A stretch of 64,000 nucleotides of DNA from Cyclobacteriaceae bacterium (GCA_028285685.1 JANQOR010000029.1:62001-126000); one strand, 5' to 3'. Positions 1-8,922 are shown, counted from the first letter of the stretch. The notes: generated by a model not told the origin, from the sequence alone. Numbers and translations: made by a program.

Positions 1-141
1 TTGTGCACATCACTGAAGGTATGATGTGAAATTTTGCCTTTATTATAAAAGAGGAGCTTGGAATCTGCTCGATGTTCGAGTGGATGTTTGGCTATTTTAC
101 TTTCCGGAAGATCGAATAAAAAATCGTCTAATTTTAAGTCC
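1..141. other. Unassigned left edge upstream of menC
   Basis: No gene can be supported here. All three plus-strand frames meet a stop within the first 30 bases, so at most a few C-terminal codons of an upstream gene are present. The frame of menC stays open back to about base 58, but that extension does not resemble MenC and is treated as leader sequence. Confidence 0.5.
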
Positions 142-1203
142 ATGCTCAGGCTCGAATATACATCATACATCCTTGATTTTAGATTTCAGGCAAAGACCAG
201 TCGGGGCAGTATGAGTGAGCGAAAAGTATGGTTTTTAAAGATCACAGATGAGCATGGAGGAACCGGAATTGGGGAAGTTGCCCCAATAGAGCGACTGAGC
301 CCGGAGGAGATAGAAGATGTGTCTTCTGAGCTTGAAAAGATCAAGACCAGCATCTTTGGAGTAGAGCGTCCGACGACAGACGAAGATGCCTGGAAAATTG
401 CAAAATCCTTAGTTTCAAGTAGACTTCCAAGCATTCGTTTTGGATTGGAAGTAGCATTGTTTGACTTATTAAACGGAGGGGAAAAGAAGATTTTCGCAAC
501 AGATCTTAGTTGTATCAGAATTCCGATAAATGGCCTTGTTTGGATGGGTGATCAGGATTTCATGCTAGAGCAGATTAAGGAAAAACTGGATCAGGGATTT
601 AATTGCATAAAGCTAAAGGTTGGAAGCCTGGATTTTGAGACTGAGATTGACATTATCAGGAGCTTAAGGAAAATATCCAATGAGCTCATTATTCGGTTAG
701 ATGCAAATGGCGCATTTCAAACCAATGAGGTATTGATGAAGCTCAATAAATTAAGCAGATTCAACATTCACTCTATTGAACAACCTATTCTCCCAATGCA
801 GCCCGAAGCAATGGAAATTGTATGCAAGAAAAGCGACATACCTATTGCCCTTGATGAGGAGTTAATCTGGATTCAAGGTGAAAGGGAGCGCCTACACCTG
901 CTGCAGGAGTTGAAACCTCATTATTTGGTTTTGAAACCTACTTTGCATGGTGGCTTTTCCACTGTAAGTAACTGGATTGACCTTGCCGAAATTCAAGGCA
1001 TTAACTGGTGGATTACCTCGTACCTTGAATCAAATATTGGGTTGAACGCCATCGCCCAATTTGTAAGTCTTTATAAGAATAGAGAACATCACGGTCTCGG
1101 AACAGGGAATCTCTTTCATAACAATATTATCTCGCCTATCCAGGTAGAACATGGATTTTTCAAATACGCGGAAAGCTCTACATGGGGAGATGTAGGCCTT
1201 TAG
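142..1203 (+). CDS. menC: o-succinylbenzoate synthase (MenC)
   Basis: Enolase-superfamily enzyme that dehydrates SHCHC to o-succinylbenzoate in menaquinone synthesis, in the cytoplasm. The protein is 353 residues, normal for the family. Visible hallmarks are the TSRG start of the capping domain, the KLKVG lysine motif after the barrel begins, RLDANGAF (first metal ligand), SIEQP (second), ALDEEL (third) and LVLKPTLHGG (second catalytic lysine), in the family order. The ATG at 142 is chosen because it gives the usual N-terminus (MLRLEYTSYILDF); an in-frame ATG at 58 adds 28 unrelated residues. Other men genes are not in the window and may lie to the left. Menaquinone is the standard respiratory quinone of Bacteroidota. 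N-succinylamino-acid racemase activity is a known alternative in this family but less likely. Confidence 0.9.
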   Translation: MLRLEYTSYILDFRFQAKTSRGSMSERKVWFLKITDEHGGTGIGEVAPIERLSPEEIEDVSSELEKIKTSIFGVERPTTDEDAWKIAKSLVSSRLPSIRFGLEVALFDLLNGGEKKIFATDLSCIRIPINGLVWMGDQDFMLEQIKEKLDQGFNCIKLKVGSLDFETEIDIIRSLRKISNELIIRLDANGAFQTNEVLMKLNKLSRFNIHSIEQPILPMQPEAMEIVCKKSDIPIALDEELIWIQGERERLHLLQELKPHYLVLKPTLHGGFSTVSNWIDLAEIQGINWWITSYLESNIGLNAIAQFVSLYKNREHHGLGTGNLFHNNIISPIQVEHGFFKYAESSTWGDVGL

Positions 1204-1229
1204 CTCGAGAGTGGTAACCTTTTAATTTG

Positions 1230-1250
1230 ATGCATCGTATAATGATGTAT
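1230..1250. promoter_or_regulatory. Candidate PadR operator over the padR start region
   Basis: An imperfect inverted repeat, ATGCATC - 7 bp - GATGTAT (6 of 7 positions pair), lies directly before the ATG of the PadR gene and surrounds a TATAAT-like sequence. PadR proteins often repress their own operon from dyads at the promoter. The symmetry is seen in the sequence; the role is inferred from position. Confidence 0.3.
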
Positions 1251-1251
1251 T

Positions 1252-1590
1252 ATGTATTCAAGAGAATTACTAAAAGGGATTCTTAAGCCGATTATCTTAA
1301 AACTGCTTTCTGAGAACAATAAAATGTATGGGTATGAGATTGTTCAGAAGGTCAAGGAAATTTCTGGCGATAAGATATTAATCAAGGAAGGTTCACTTTA
1401 TCCTGCACTTCATGCCCTAACCAGTGAAGGTTTTTTGAAGACAGAGTCGGTTTCTGTAGGTAATCGAACTCGTAAGTATTATAAACTGACATCATCAGGA
1501 ACAGGTCAGGTTCAGTTGGCTTTGAACGAACTTCTTGATTTTGCTCAAACCTTAAAAGTCATTTTCGAATCCAAACCTATAGCATCATGA
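1252..1590 (+). CDS. PadR-family transcriptional regulator
   Basis: A 112-residue winged-helix DNA-binding protein of the PadR type. The sequence shows the family pattern: a first helix (ILKPIILKLL), MYGYEIVQ, the recognition segment EGSLYPALHALTSEGFLK, and the wing with TRKYYKLTSSG, followed by a helical dimerisation tail. PadR proteins usually repress adjacent membrane-protein operons and respond to small molecules. The stop overlaps the start of the next gene by 4 bp (ATGA), so the two are translationally coupled and the membrane protein is the probable target. A dyad overlapping the promoter suggests autoregulation. A second, distinct PadR protein occurs about 40 kb away, paired with an ABC-type permease. 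Confidence 0.9.
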   Translation: MYSRELLKGILKPIILKLLSENNKMYGYEIVQKVKEISGDKILIKEGSLYPALHALTSEGFLKTESVSVGNRTRKYYKLTSSGTGQVQLALNELLDFAQTLKVIFESKPIAS

Positions 1591-2033
1591 TTATCGACGA
1601 AAATCAAGTCTCCTTTGTGAGAGGTTACCTAATTGGGAATGGTGTTTCAAATCTTGATTTGCAAGATGATTTGTTGGATCATTTCTGTTGCACAATTGAA
1701 GAGAGTTTGGAAGAGGGTCGGTCCTTCGATCATTCGTTTTCTGATGCTGTTGAAAAAATCGCACCTGAGGGGCCTGAGAAAATCCAAACAGATCTAAACT
1801 ATTTATTAACTATTAAAAAGAATGTTATGCTACGAAAACTAGTGTTTGTCGCTTCCTACATCAGTGTACTTGCTATATTGATGGGGTTGGCATTGAGAAT
1901 ACCTCAAATATTAAGCGGAGATGCAACTCTGCTGTTGATCATGGCTGGGATGCTCCTTTTTTCAGTCACGACAGTTCCGTATTTTTTCTATGAGAGATAT
2001 CAGAAGTCTATAAAGGAGCTAAAGACTGAATGA
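1587..2033 (+). CDS. Small membrane protein coupled to PadR
   Basis: A 148-residue protein with a soluble N-terminal half and two predicted membrane spans in the C-terminal half (around residues 78-100 and 108-128), ending in a short charged tail. The N-terminal part (LQDDLLDHFCCTIEESLEEG) resembles the helical segment found in front of PadR-associated membrane proteins and permeases in Bacteroidota. It overlaps the PadR gene by 4 bp, so the pair forms one operon closed by the hairpin just downstream. No enzymatic motif is visible. Likely a PadR-controlled membrane sensor or envelope protein; the specific function is unknown. Confidence 0.7.
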   Translation: MIIDENQVSFVRGYLIGNGVSNLDLQDDLLDHFCCTIEESLEEGRSFDHSFSDAVEKIAPEGPEKIQTDLNYLLTIKKNVMLRKLVFVASYISVLAILMGLALRIPQILSGDATLLLIMAGMLLFSVTTVPYFFYERYQKSIKELKTE

Positions 2034-2054
2034 GTAAAACAGAAGGACGAAAAC

Positions 2055-2101
2055 AGAGGTTATCTCAAACGGAAATCTCGTCATGTTTTGTGATAACCTC
2101 T
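2055..2101. terminator. Bidirectional terminator between convergent genes
   Basis: A perfect 10-bp inverted repeat (AGAGGTTATC / GATAACCTCT), extended after one mismatch by CAAA/TTTG, sits between the PadR operon and the opposing lumazine-binding-like gene. It is followed by an A-run on the plus strand and by GTTTTC on the minus strand. The position between two converging genes fits a shared terminator, stronger for the minus strand. Confidence 0.6.
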
Positions 2102-2149
2102 CAAAAAATTCATTTGGGTAGGCTTATAATCACCCGATTGACAAACCAA

Positions 2150-2611
2150 TCAATGCTTGTGATAAACTTTTGCCACAATTCTCCACCCGCTCTCAAATTT
2201 CAAAAGACTTAAGTAGTCGGTATAGACGTGCTTGCCCTGGTTTCTTAGCTCAATTTTCACCTGAGCCGCACCTCCGGTTACATCCACAGAGGCAAAAGTT
2301 GGTTCCCATTTATTCTTATCTTCGCTAGGATCATAGCCATTGGCTTTTCTCTTCCTCACCCCGGCAACCCATTCCCCGATTGGATATTTGCTAATTTCTT
2401 CGCCTTTTGCGCTGTAGATCGAAAAGTCTTCATGAAATCCTTTTTGCATTGCATCTGCATCTAGTTTATTGAATGCGCCATTTACATATGCATTCAATAC
2501 TAATTCTTTCACGGCATCTACATTTTCTTTTTCCTCTGCCTTTTTCGCTGTGAAGGCCAGTATGGAGGCTCCGATACCTGAAATGAGTAAAATCTTGATT
2601 GTTGCTTTCAT
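2150..2611 (-). CDS. Secreted NTF2-like / putative lumazine-binding protein
   Basis: A 153-residue protein of the NTF2-like cone fold, close to the putative lumazine-binding group (PF12893 type). It begins with a Sec signal (KATIKILLISGIGASILAFTA), then VDAVKELVLNAYVNGAFNKLDADAMQKGFHEDFS, the usual first helix and pocket, and ends in the family's sheet (DYLSLLKFESGWRIVAKVYHKH). The internal ATG at 2611 is preferred because it directly begins the signal peptide; 13 more residues upstream look like leader. Members are mostly uncharacterised periplasmic or extracellular proteins. It shares orientation with the following ABM-like gene and may be co-transcribed with it. Confidence 0.75.
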   Translation of the reverse strand: MKATIKILLISGIGASILAFTAKKAEEKENVDAVKELVLNAYVNGAFNKLDADAMQKGFHEDFSIYSAKGEEISKYPIGEWVAGVRKRKANGYDPSEDKNKWEPTFASVDVTGGAAQVKIELRNQGKHVYTDYLSLLKFESGWRIVAKVYHKH

Positions 2612-2679
2612 CTTAAGTGAGTTTGGTTTTAGTGTACTATGATTAAGCAACGATTCCCACCACCTGTGGGTTTAAACTG

Positions 2680-2979
2680 CTACTGGATTAGATCGAAAGT
2701 ACCCATGCAGGTTTCATTGGTGTACAATCCACTAAACTTCTCATTCATTTGATCGTACTCAGCTTTGTTGCTCTTTAGAAATCCTTCATAATCTTTTTTT
2801 GACATCCATCGATCAATTAGCGTGTAGGAATTGCCATCGGTATTCTTTAATAAGTCGTGGCCGAAGTAGTCATCACACGGTTCAAAGAATTTGAACCACG
2901 CTCCCGATCGACCATACTCCTTCTCGAATTCAGCATGATTGGATGATTCCACGTCGTATTTCCAAAGAATGCAATACAT
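2680..2979 (-). CDS. ABM-type dimeric alpha/beta-barrel protein
   Basis: A 99-residue cytoplasmic protein with the pattern of the antibiotic-biosynthesis-monooxygenase superfamily: an opening strand (MYCILWKYDV), a helix (HAEFEKEYGRSGAWFKFF), a strand with SYTLIDRWMSKKDYEGFLKS, and a closing strand. The W-x-S-x-x-x-Y/F segment after the third strand is typical. Members range from heme- or quinol-acting enzymes to stress proteins, and substrate cannot be read from sequence. The gene lies upstream of the lumazine-binding-like gene on the same strand and divergent from the histidine kinase. Confidence 0.65.
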   Translation of the reverse strand: MYCILWKYDVESSNHAEFEKEYGRSGAWFKFFEPCDDYFGHDLLKNTDGNSYTLIDRWMSKKDYEGFLKSNKAEYDQMNEKFSGLYTNETCMGTFDLIQ

Positions 2980-3129
2980 ATTTATGATATTAGGTTGAAG
3001 ATGAAATAAAGATAATGATTTTACTTATTTGAGAAATATTGTCTTAGTTTTAGACGTTATTGTCCTCTGACAAACCGCCCCTAATTCCTGTTCCACTCAG
3101 ATTTTTTACCGCAAAGTATCACCTAGGTA

Positions 3130-4536
3130 ATGAGCGAGCAGAATATTGAATTAATTCAACTGGGCAGTCTACTGTTTCTTTCCGCATATCATGTAATCCT
3201 CTTTTTTCAGGTCAGAAGGTACCACTACCTGTATTTGGCTCTGCTGGGCGTGGTGATTCTCACCAGAGCTATGTTGGTTGATGATGGTTCTGGGTTGCTC
3301 TATGAGCTTTTACCATCATTGGACCATTTCACTGGGCGCAAGATTGAAGCATTTGTGGCTTTTTCTACACTCGTGATTACCCCTCTTTTTTTCAATGACC
3401 TCTATAGATTCCCATCACTAAAAAAATATGTAAGATTTTTCCAAATAGAAGGGTTTGTCTTCATAGCAATGGTTCCCTTGGTTCCTTTCGAAGTGGTGAG
3501 GGGACTACATAATGTTTTCAATATCTCAGTTGTTGGGGTTTTTGTCCTGGTATTTGTAATCGTTTACAAAGCGATACTAAGTAAGCAGGTAGGAGCTAAA
3601 TATATTTTTTACGGAGTGATTGTCTGCTTCGTTTTTGTGTTTGTTGAACTGGTTAAAAGATCGAACCTTACACCGGAGTTTGAAATTCAAGGGCCAAACC
3701 TTGTCAATACTGGGGTTTTGCTGCTTTTTTTCTTTCAATCTATATCACTTTCGGCTATTTATGCAAAATCGTTCCGCGAAAACGAGAGACTAAATAAGGG
3801 ACTTGAAGAACGTGTATCAACTAGAACCGAACAACTGTCGAAATCCAACCTTATAAAGGAGCGTTTTATTAAGATTGTGAGTCATGATTTCAGGGAACCG
3901 ATGATCAGCCTCAAGACCATGTTAGCACTGGTTGAAAGCGATTCCATTTCGAAACAACAATCTATTGATCTTCGAAAAAAAATTGGTTTAAATCTAGATC
4001 GATCTCTCAACATGCTGGATGATCTGCTGGAGTGGACAAAAGCCAGTTCGGAATCGAAGGTCAAGATATTCAAGGAACCAGTTGATATCAAAAAGCTGAT
4101 CTCGGATGCTCTAATCATTTTTGATGACATAGCGACAAGGAAAAACATTAGCTTACAATTTGACCCAAAAGGGGAGGCTCCGGTTTTGGTTAACTCCGAT
4201 ATTAACTCTGTCAAGGTTGTACTTAGAAATCTCATCAACAATTCCATAAAATTCACTGGAGAAAATGGTGTTGTGGAGGCAGGGTTTAAAAGAAAGGGTA
4301 GGTTAATTGAAGTGTTTGTTGCCGACACAGGCATTGGTGTACCTGATGAAATGAAACCAACCATTTTTGATATGGAGTCAGCAAATAGGCGGGTGGGAAC
4401 TGGTAATGAAAAAAGTACCGGTGTTGGCCTGGCGCTTTGCAAAGATCTCGTTACTCAGAACGGAGGAAAAATTTGGCTGCAGGACAATTTTCCAGCTGGA
4501 ACCATATTTAAGTTCACTCTCGATCTCTCTTCTTAA
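3130..4536 (+). CDS. Membrane sensor histidine kinase (7TM-type input)
   Basis: A 468-residue sensor kinase. Residues 1 to about 215 hold about seven hydrophobic segments (7TM-like input, no periplasmic domain visible). A coiled-coil linker follows (LNKGLEERVSTRTEQLSKSN). The HisKA domain has the phosphoacceptor in SHDFREP (His252). The HATPase domain has the N box LINNSIKF (around 368), G1 box DTGIGVP (around 399) and G2 box STGVGLALCKDL. All core residues are present, so it should be an active kinase. No response regulator is adjacent, so its partner is elsewhere. It is divergent from the ABM-like gene with a 150-bp spacer. Confidence 0.9.
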   Translation: MSEQNIELIQLGSLLFLSAYHVILFFQVRRYHYLYLALLGVVILTRAMLVDDGSGLLYELLPSLDHFTGRKIEAFVAFSTLVITPLFFNDLYRFPSLKKYVRFFQIEGFVFIAMVPLVPFEVVRGLHNVFNISVVGVFVLVFVIVYKAILSKQVGAKYIFYGVIVCFVFVFVELVKRSNLTPEFEIQGPNLVNTGVLLLFFFQSISLSAIYAKSFRENERLNKGLEERVSTRTEQLSKSNLIKERFIKIVSHDFREPMISLKTMLALVESDSISKQQSIDLRKKIGLNLDRSLNMLDDLLEWTKASSESKVKIFKEPVDIKKLISDALIIFDDIATRKNISLQFDPKGEAPVLVNSDINSVKVVLRNLINNSIKFTGENGVVEAGFKRKGRLIEVFVADTGIGVPDEMKPTIFDMESANRRVGTGNEKSTGVGLALCKDLVTQNGGKIWLQDNFPAGTIFKFTLDLSS

Positions 4537-4611
4537 TTTTGCCGCCACTTATATGGTAATGAATAACCTTCTATTAGCTATCTCGTAAAGAACCCCAACG
4601 AAAACCTATCC

Positions 4612-7095
4612 ATGAAAAAGTCTTGCTTTTTGAGTGCCGTCCTGGCTACTCTTTTTACTTGCAATTTAAATGCACAGGCTCCAAAAAAACCGCATATCGG
4701 CGAAACCCAGCAAATGTTGGAAAAACTGGATGTTCTCGGGACGGTTTTGTACGTCGCAGCACATCCAGATGATGAAAACACAAGTCTGATCACCTACTTC
4801 GCCAATGAGAAGCATATGCGAACTGCCTACTTGTCTGCAACTCGTGGCGATGGTGGGCAAAATTTGATAGGCCCCGAAATTCGAGAAGAATTGGGGCTAA
4901 TCCGGACACAAGAACTTTTGGCGGCCAGAAGAACAGATGGAGGTCAACAATTTTTTTCAAGAGCAAATGATTTTGGTTACTCAAAACATCCGGATGAGAC
5001 ATTCACTATATGGAACAAAGATGAGGTTCTAGCGGACTTTGTTTGGGTCTTCAGAAAGTTTAGGCCCGATATAGTTGTAACGAGATTTACAACGGTCCCA
5101 GGAGTAACCCATGGTCACCATACGGCAAGTGCTATTCTAGCTAACGAAGCCTTTAAGCTCAGCGGAGATCCAAATGCTTATCCTGATCAGTTGGACTTTG
5201 TAGAACCATGGCAACCCACAAGAATTTTTTGGAATGCCAGCTGGTGGTACTTTCGAAATACGGGGCAGAAAATGGACACAACTGGTCTAGCTACTGTAAA
5301 TATTGGGAAGTATAATCCCAGGCTAGGCAAGTCATACACCGAAATTTCTTCATTGAGTCGTAGTATGCATAAGAGCCAGGGTTTTGGGTCTACCGGTCGC
5401 AGAGGCGATGCGATAGAATATCTGGTTCATTCCAATGGAGAGGAGGGCGAGGAGGTCCTAGATGGTATTCAGACGACCTGGGATCGTGTAGAGGGTGGGG
5501 AAGAAGTGTCCTTTCTTATTCAGAAAATGAAAGAGGAGTTTGATCCTTCAAATCCCTCAGAGCTATTACCAACTCTTTTATTGACAAGAAGGGCAATTGG
5601 AAAAATTGAAGATGAGTTCTGGAAGAGGATAAAACTTCTGGAGATCGAAGATTTAATTAAGGCAGTCTCAGGTTTATATGTAGAGCTTGTCGCTAGCGAA
5701 AACTCATACGTCCCTGGTGACTCGATCCAAATCTCTCTTGAGATCGTCAACAGGAGCTCGATCAACATGAAGGCTGAGCGAGTGAAGTTAAATCATTGGA
5801 TCAACGAATTTGAACTAAGCAGTCCGTTGGCAAATAATAAAAAATTCACGACATCAATGAATCTGAAGTTACCAGGTGGAATAGCATTTTCGACTCCATA
5901 TTGGTTGCGAAGAGAAGCCACCTTGGGGATGTACACTGTGGAGGACCAAGAACAACGTGGAAAGCCTGAAAATGACCCTGCACTATCAGGAACGGTCACC
6001 ATCTCGGTTGATGGAGAGGAAATCACCTTGAATATTCCAATAGTCTTTAAGCGAAATGACCCAGTGGAAGGAGAGGTTTATGAGCCAATTGCGATTTCTC
6101 CCCCGGTAATGGCCAACTTGTCCTCAAAAGTGCTGGTTTTTGGCGATGGAAACTCTAAAATGGTTGATGTTCGAGTAATAGCTGGAAGAAAAAATGCCAA
6201 TGGAACCTTGAGTTTGGAAGCACCTAAAGGATGGAATGTGTCTCCGGAGACCATAGACTATTCATTGATGCAAAAAGGTGAGGAACACCTTTACTCATTC
6301 GAGATCACCCCACCCAAAAAAGCATCTGATGGCAAAATCACAATAGCACTTACGTATGATGATAGAGTATACACCAAAGGCTATTCTTCCATTAGCTATG
6401 ATCACATACCAAAACAAAATATTTATTCGGAAGCTTCATCCAGGGTAGTCAGATTAGATCTGGAGAAGCGGGGAGATTTGATTGGTTATATCGAAGGAGC
6501 GGGAGATGCTATCCCAGAAAACTTAACTCAGATTGGATATACTGTGGAGTATCTCGAGAAAGACGATGTGACATCTGAGAACCTGAAGAAGTACGACGCG
6601 ATCATTTTAGGGGTTCGTGCATTGAATACCGTTCCTTGGTTGGCCTACAAAAACACTGAACTTTTTAAATATGTAGAAGAAGGTGGTACACTAATCAATC
6701 AGTACAATACAAGCCATCGCCTTGTGACAAAAGATATTGCTCCCTTCGACCTAAAGTTGTCAAGAGATCGAGTAACTGTTGAAGAAGCTCCGGTGGAGAT
6801 TCTTGCCAAGCAGCATCCTGCTATTTTGGGCCCCAACAAGATTACGAATTCGGACTTCAAAAATTGGGTACAAGAAAGGGGCCTGTATTTTCCGGACGAA
6901 TGGTCAGATGAATTCACACCTATTTTGAGCAGCAATGATCCCGGTGAAACTCCGAAAAAAGGTGGCTTATTAGTAGCGGAATACGGTCAGGGTCATTATG
7001 TGTATTCTGGATATTCCTGGTTTAGAAATCTGCCTGCTGGTGTCCCGGGAGCCTACCGCTTATTCGTTAACTTAATATCCCTAGGAAATGACTGA
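4612..7095 (+). CDS. Large secreted PIG-L family deacetylase
   Basis: An 827-residue zinc-dependent N-acetylsugar deacetylase homolog. A signal peptide ends near residue 22 (LNAQA). The PIG-L/LmbE domain fills about residues 38-260, with the zinc motif AHPDDE (H51, D53, D54) and the distal histidines HGHH (167-170). The C-terminal two thirds is a Bacteroidota-type extension of beta domains ending in a class-I-amidotransferase-like fold (YDAIILGVRALN, around residue 660). It acts in the periplasm or at the cell surface, probably on an N-acetylglucosamine-containing compound, but the substrate is unknown. It overlaps the 44-residue gene by 8 bp and is followed by a symporter, suggesting deacetylation linked to uptake. 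Confidence 0.88.
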   Translation: MKKSCFLSAVLATLFTCNLNAQAPKKPHIGETQQMLEKLDVLGTVLYVAAHPDDENTSLITYFANEKHMRTAYLSATRGDGGQNLIGPEIREELGLIRTQELLAARRTDGGQQFFSRANDFGYSKHPDETFTIWNKDEVLADFVWVFRKFRPDIVVTRFTTVPGVTHGHHTASAILANEAFKLSGDPNAYPDQLDFVEPWQPTRIFWNASWWYFRNTGQKMDTTGLATVNIGKYNPRLGKSYTEISSLSRSMHKSQGFGSTGRRGDAIEYLVHSNGEEGEEVLDGIQTTWDRVEGGEEVSFLIQKMKEEFDPSNPSELLPTLLLTRRAIGKIEDEFWKRIKLLEIEDLIKAVSGLYVELVASENSYVPGDSIQISLEIVNRSSINMKAERVKLNHWINEFELSSPLANNKKFTTSMNLKLPGGIAFSTPYWLRREATLGMYTVEDQEQRGKPENDPALSGTVTISVDGEEITLNIPIVFKRNDPVEGEVYEPIAISPPVMANLSSKVLVFGDGNSKMVDVRVIAGRKNANGTLSLEAPKGWNVSPETIDYSLMQKGEEHLYSFEITPPKKASDGKITIALTYDDRVYTKGYSSISYDHIPKQNIYSEASSRVVRLDLEKRGDLIGYIEGAGDAIPENLTQIGYTVEYLEKDDVTSENLKKYDAIILGVRALNTVPWLAYKNTELFKYVEEGGTLINQYNTSHRLVTKDIAPFDLKLSRDRVTVEEAPVEILAKQHPAILGPNKITNSDFKNWVQERGLYFPDEWSDEFTPILSSNDPGETPKKGGLLVAEYGQGHYVYSGYSWFRNLPAGVPGAYRLFVNLISLGND

Positions 7096-7222
7096 ACTAA
7101 TTTCAGAAAAGAATATCGAGAAACCTCCACTCTTCAAAAAGTGGAGATTCTTATACCTGTTTGTGGTAGCATGGCTTGTCTTTATGATCACAATGTTCAC
7201 CATTTTTAGCACCTCCTATTAA
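7088..7222 (+). CDS. 44-residue single-span membrane protein between deacetylase and symporter
   Basis: A short gene starting inside the last codons of the PIG-L gene (8-bp overlap) and ending in TAATG, where its stop shares one base with the symporter's ATG. The 44-residue product has a charged N-terminus (MTELISEKNIEKPPLFKKWR), one hydrophobic span of about 21 residues (FLYLFVVAW through IFSTSY) and almost no tail. Double translational coupling argues that it is a real gene. Small one- or two-span partners of sodium:solute symporters are known (the PanF/YhdT arrangement, DUF4212-type subunits). By analogy this may be an accessory subunit of the downstream transporter, but I recognise no named family. 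Confidence 0.7.
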   Translation: MTELISEKNIEKPPLFKKWRFLYLFVVAWLVFMITMFTIFSTSY

Positions 7223-8922
7223 TGAATACACTCGATCTGATCGTACTATTTGGTACGCTGTTATTCATTGTATTTTATGGAGTTTGGAAAACTAGAGGCC
7301 AGAGGGATATAGAGGCCTATCTCTTAGGAGGGAATAGTATGAAATGGGGAACCATTGGTCTTTCGGTAATGGCTACTCAAGCAAGCGCTATAACCTTTAT
7401 TTCCACGCCCGGCCAAGCATATGACAGTGGTATGGGATTCGTTCAGAATTATTTTGGGTTGCCCATAGCTCTAATTGTTGTCTCAGCTGTTTTCATACCA
7501 ATATATTATCGGCTCAAGGTTTTTACTGCCTACGAATTCTTGGAGACAAGATTCGATAAGAAAACACGACTTTTAGGTGCTTTCTTGTTTCTTGTGCAAA
7601 GAGGACTTGCAGCTGGTATCACGATCTACGCTCCTGCCATTATTATTTCATCAATCCTTCGATGGGACTTGACGTTGACTATTCTATGCACTGGGGTGCT
7701 TGTTATCATCTATACGGTATCTGGAGGAACGAAGGCGGTGTCTATTACTCAAAAACAACAAATGGCTGTGATCATGGGGGGCATGTTTGCAGCCTTTTTC
7801 ATGATTGTGGGATACATCTCCGATCATACAACTTTTGGGGGAGCGCTTGAGATCGCAGGTAACTTAGGTAAGCTTGAGGTGGTGAATCTTGAATTTGATT
7901 TGACGGAGCGGTACACCATTTGGTCAGGTCTGACCGGTGGCTTTTTTCTGTCCTTGTCCTATTTTGGCACAGATCAGTCACAAGTGCAGCGATACCTCGG
8001 GGGGACAAATGCTTCGGAGAGCAGGATGGGTTTGATGTTCAATGCTTTGTTGAAGATCCCAATGCAATTTTTCATTCTCCTTACTGGGGTGATGGTGTAC
8101 ATCTTTTACATTTTCTACCAGCCTCCAATGCACTTCAAAGAGACATCGGTGGAGATAGTCAAGGAGTCGCAATACCATGAGGAATACAGTAATCTGAATC
8201 AGGAGTACGTGGAGGCGTTGGATAAAAGGAAAGAAGTAGCATTGAAAATTGCTTCGAGGAATCTCTCCGAATATGATGAGAAAATCTTTACTGAGCAGTT
8301 GGTTGATGCTGATCAGGAAACACTTGCGATTAGGGAGAAAGCCAAGGAGTTAATATCAAAGGCTGATGCTTCTCTGAAGACGAAGGATTCCGACTACGTC
8401 TTTTTGACGTTTATCATTACCTATTTGCCGCATGGTCTGATTGGTTTACTTATTGCGGTGATTTTCTCAGCAGCAATGTCCTCAACATCATCAGAGCTAA
8501 ATGCACTAGCATCAACCACATCCGTCGATTTTTACAAGCGAATTATTAAAGAGGACGGAAGTGCGAATCATTATCTGAATGTATCCAAGGGGTTAACTTT
8601 TGCTTGGGGTGTTTTGGCAATTCTCTTTGCCATACTGGCTAAGAATTCCGAAAATCTGATTGAGGCAGTTAATATTATTGGTTCGATATTCTATGGAACG
8701 GTCTTAGGGATTTTCCTTGTGGCATTCTTTACGAAGTGGATTCGAGGCACGGCTGTGTTCCTTGCCGCAATTCTCGCTCAAACGGGGGTGATTATCTGTC
8801 ATTTCCTCACTGAGGCCGGCTATTTCGAACTTGGGTATCTCTGGTACAATGTAATTGGATGTGGCGGAACTATGCTGCTTAGCATTATTTTTCAGATGTT
8901 TTTGGGCACAAAAAAGGCGTGA
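7222..8922 (+). CDS. Sodium:solute symporter (SSS family)
   Basis: A 566-residue LeuT-fold transporter with about 13 predicted membrane spans. Family signatures include the first-helix region DIEAYLLGGNSMKWGTIGLSVMAT, TVSGGTKAVSITQ in the middle, and FFLSLSYFGTDQSQVQRYLG. Residues about 301-392 form a hydrophilic, heptad-like insertion between membrane spans, seen in some Bacteroidota members. The substrate cannot be read from sequence; the upstream PIG-L deacetylase suggests an amino sugar or derivative. Its start overlaps the stop of the 44-residue membrane protein, and its 3' end carries the terminator of the opposing gene. Confidence 0.88.
   Translation: MNTLDLIVLFGTLLFIVFYGVWKTRGQRDIEAYLLGGNSMKWGTIGLSVMATQASAITFISTPGQAYDSGMGFVQNYFGLPIALIVVSAVFIPIYYRLKVFTAYEFLETRFDKKTRLLGAFLFLVQRGLAAGITIYAPAIIISSILRWDLTLTILCTGVLVIIYTVSGGTKAVSITQKQQMAVIMGGMFAAFFMIVGYISDHTTFGGALEIAGNLGKLEVVNLEFDLTERYTIWSGLTGGFFLSLSYFGTDQSQVQRYLGGTNASESRMGLMFNALLKIPMQFFILLTGVMVYIFYIFYQPPMHFKETSVEIVKESQYHEEYSNLNQEYVEALDKRKEVALKIASRNLSEYDEKIFTEQLVDADQETLAIREKAKELISKADASLKTKDSDYVFLTFIITYLPHGLIGLLIAVIFSAAMSSTSSELNALASTTSVDFYKRIIKEDGSANHYLNVSKGLTFAWGVLAILFAILAKNSENLIEAVNIIGSIFYGTVLGIFLVAFFTKWIRGTAVFLAAILAQTGVIICHFLTEAGYFELGYLWYNVIGCGGTMLLSIIFQMFLGTKKA

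Noticed and set aside
58-141. N-terminal extension of menC
   Set aside because: The added 28 residues do not resemble MenC, while the ATG at 142 gives the usual start.
2030-2212. A 60-residue open frame after the membrane protein
   Set aside because: It runs through the bidirectional terminator hairpin and into the end of the opposing gene; composition is not protein-like.
3882-4442. 186-residue minus-strand frame opposite the histidine kinase
   Set aside because: It mirrors the conserved HisKA/HATPase coding region and has no recognisable features.
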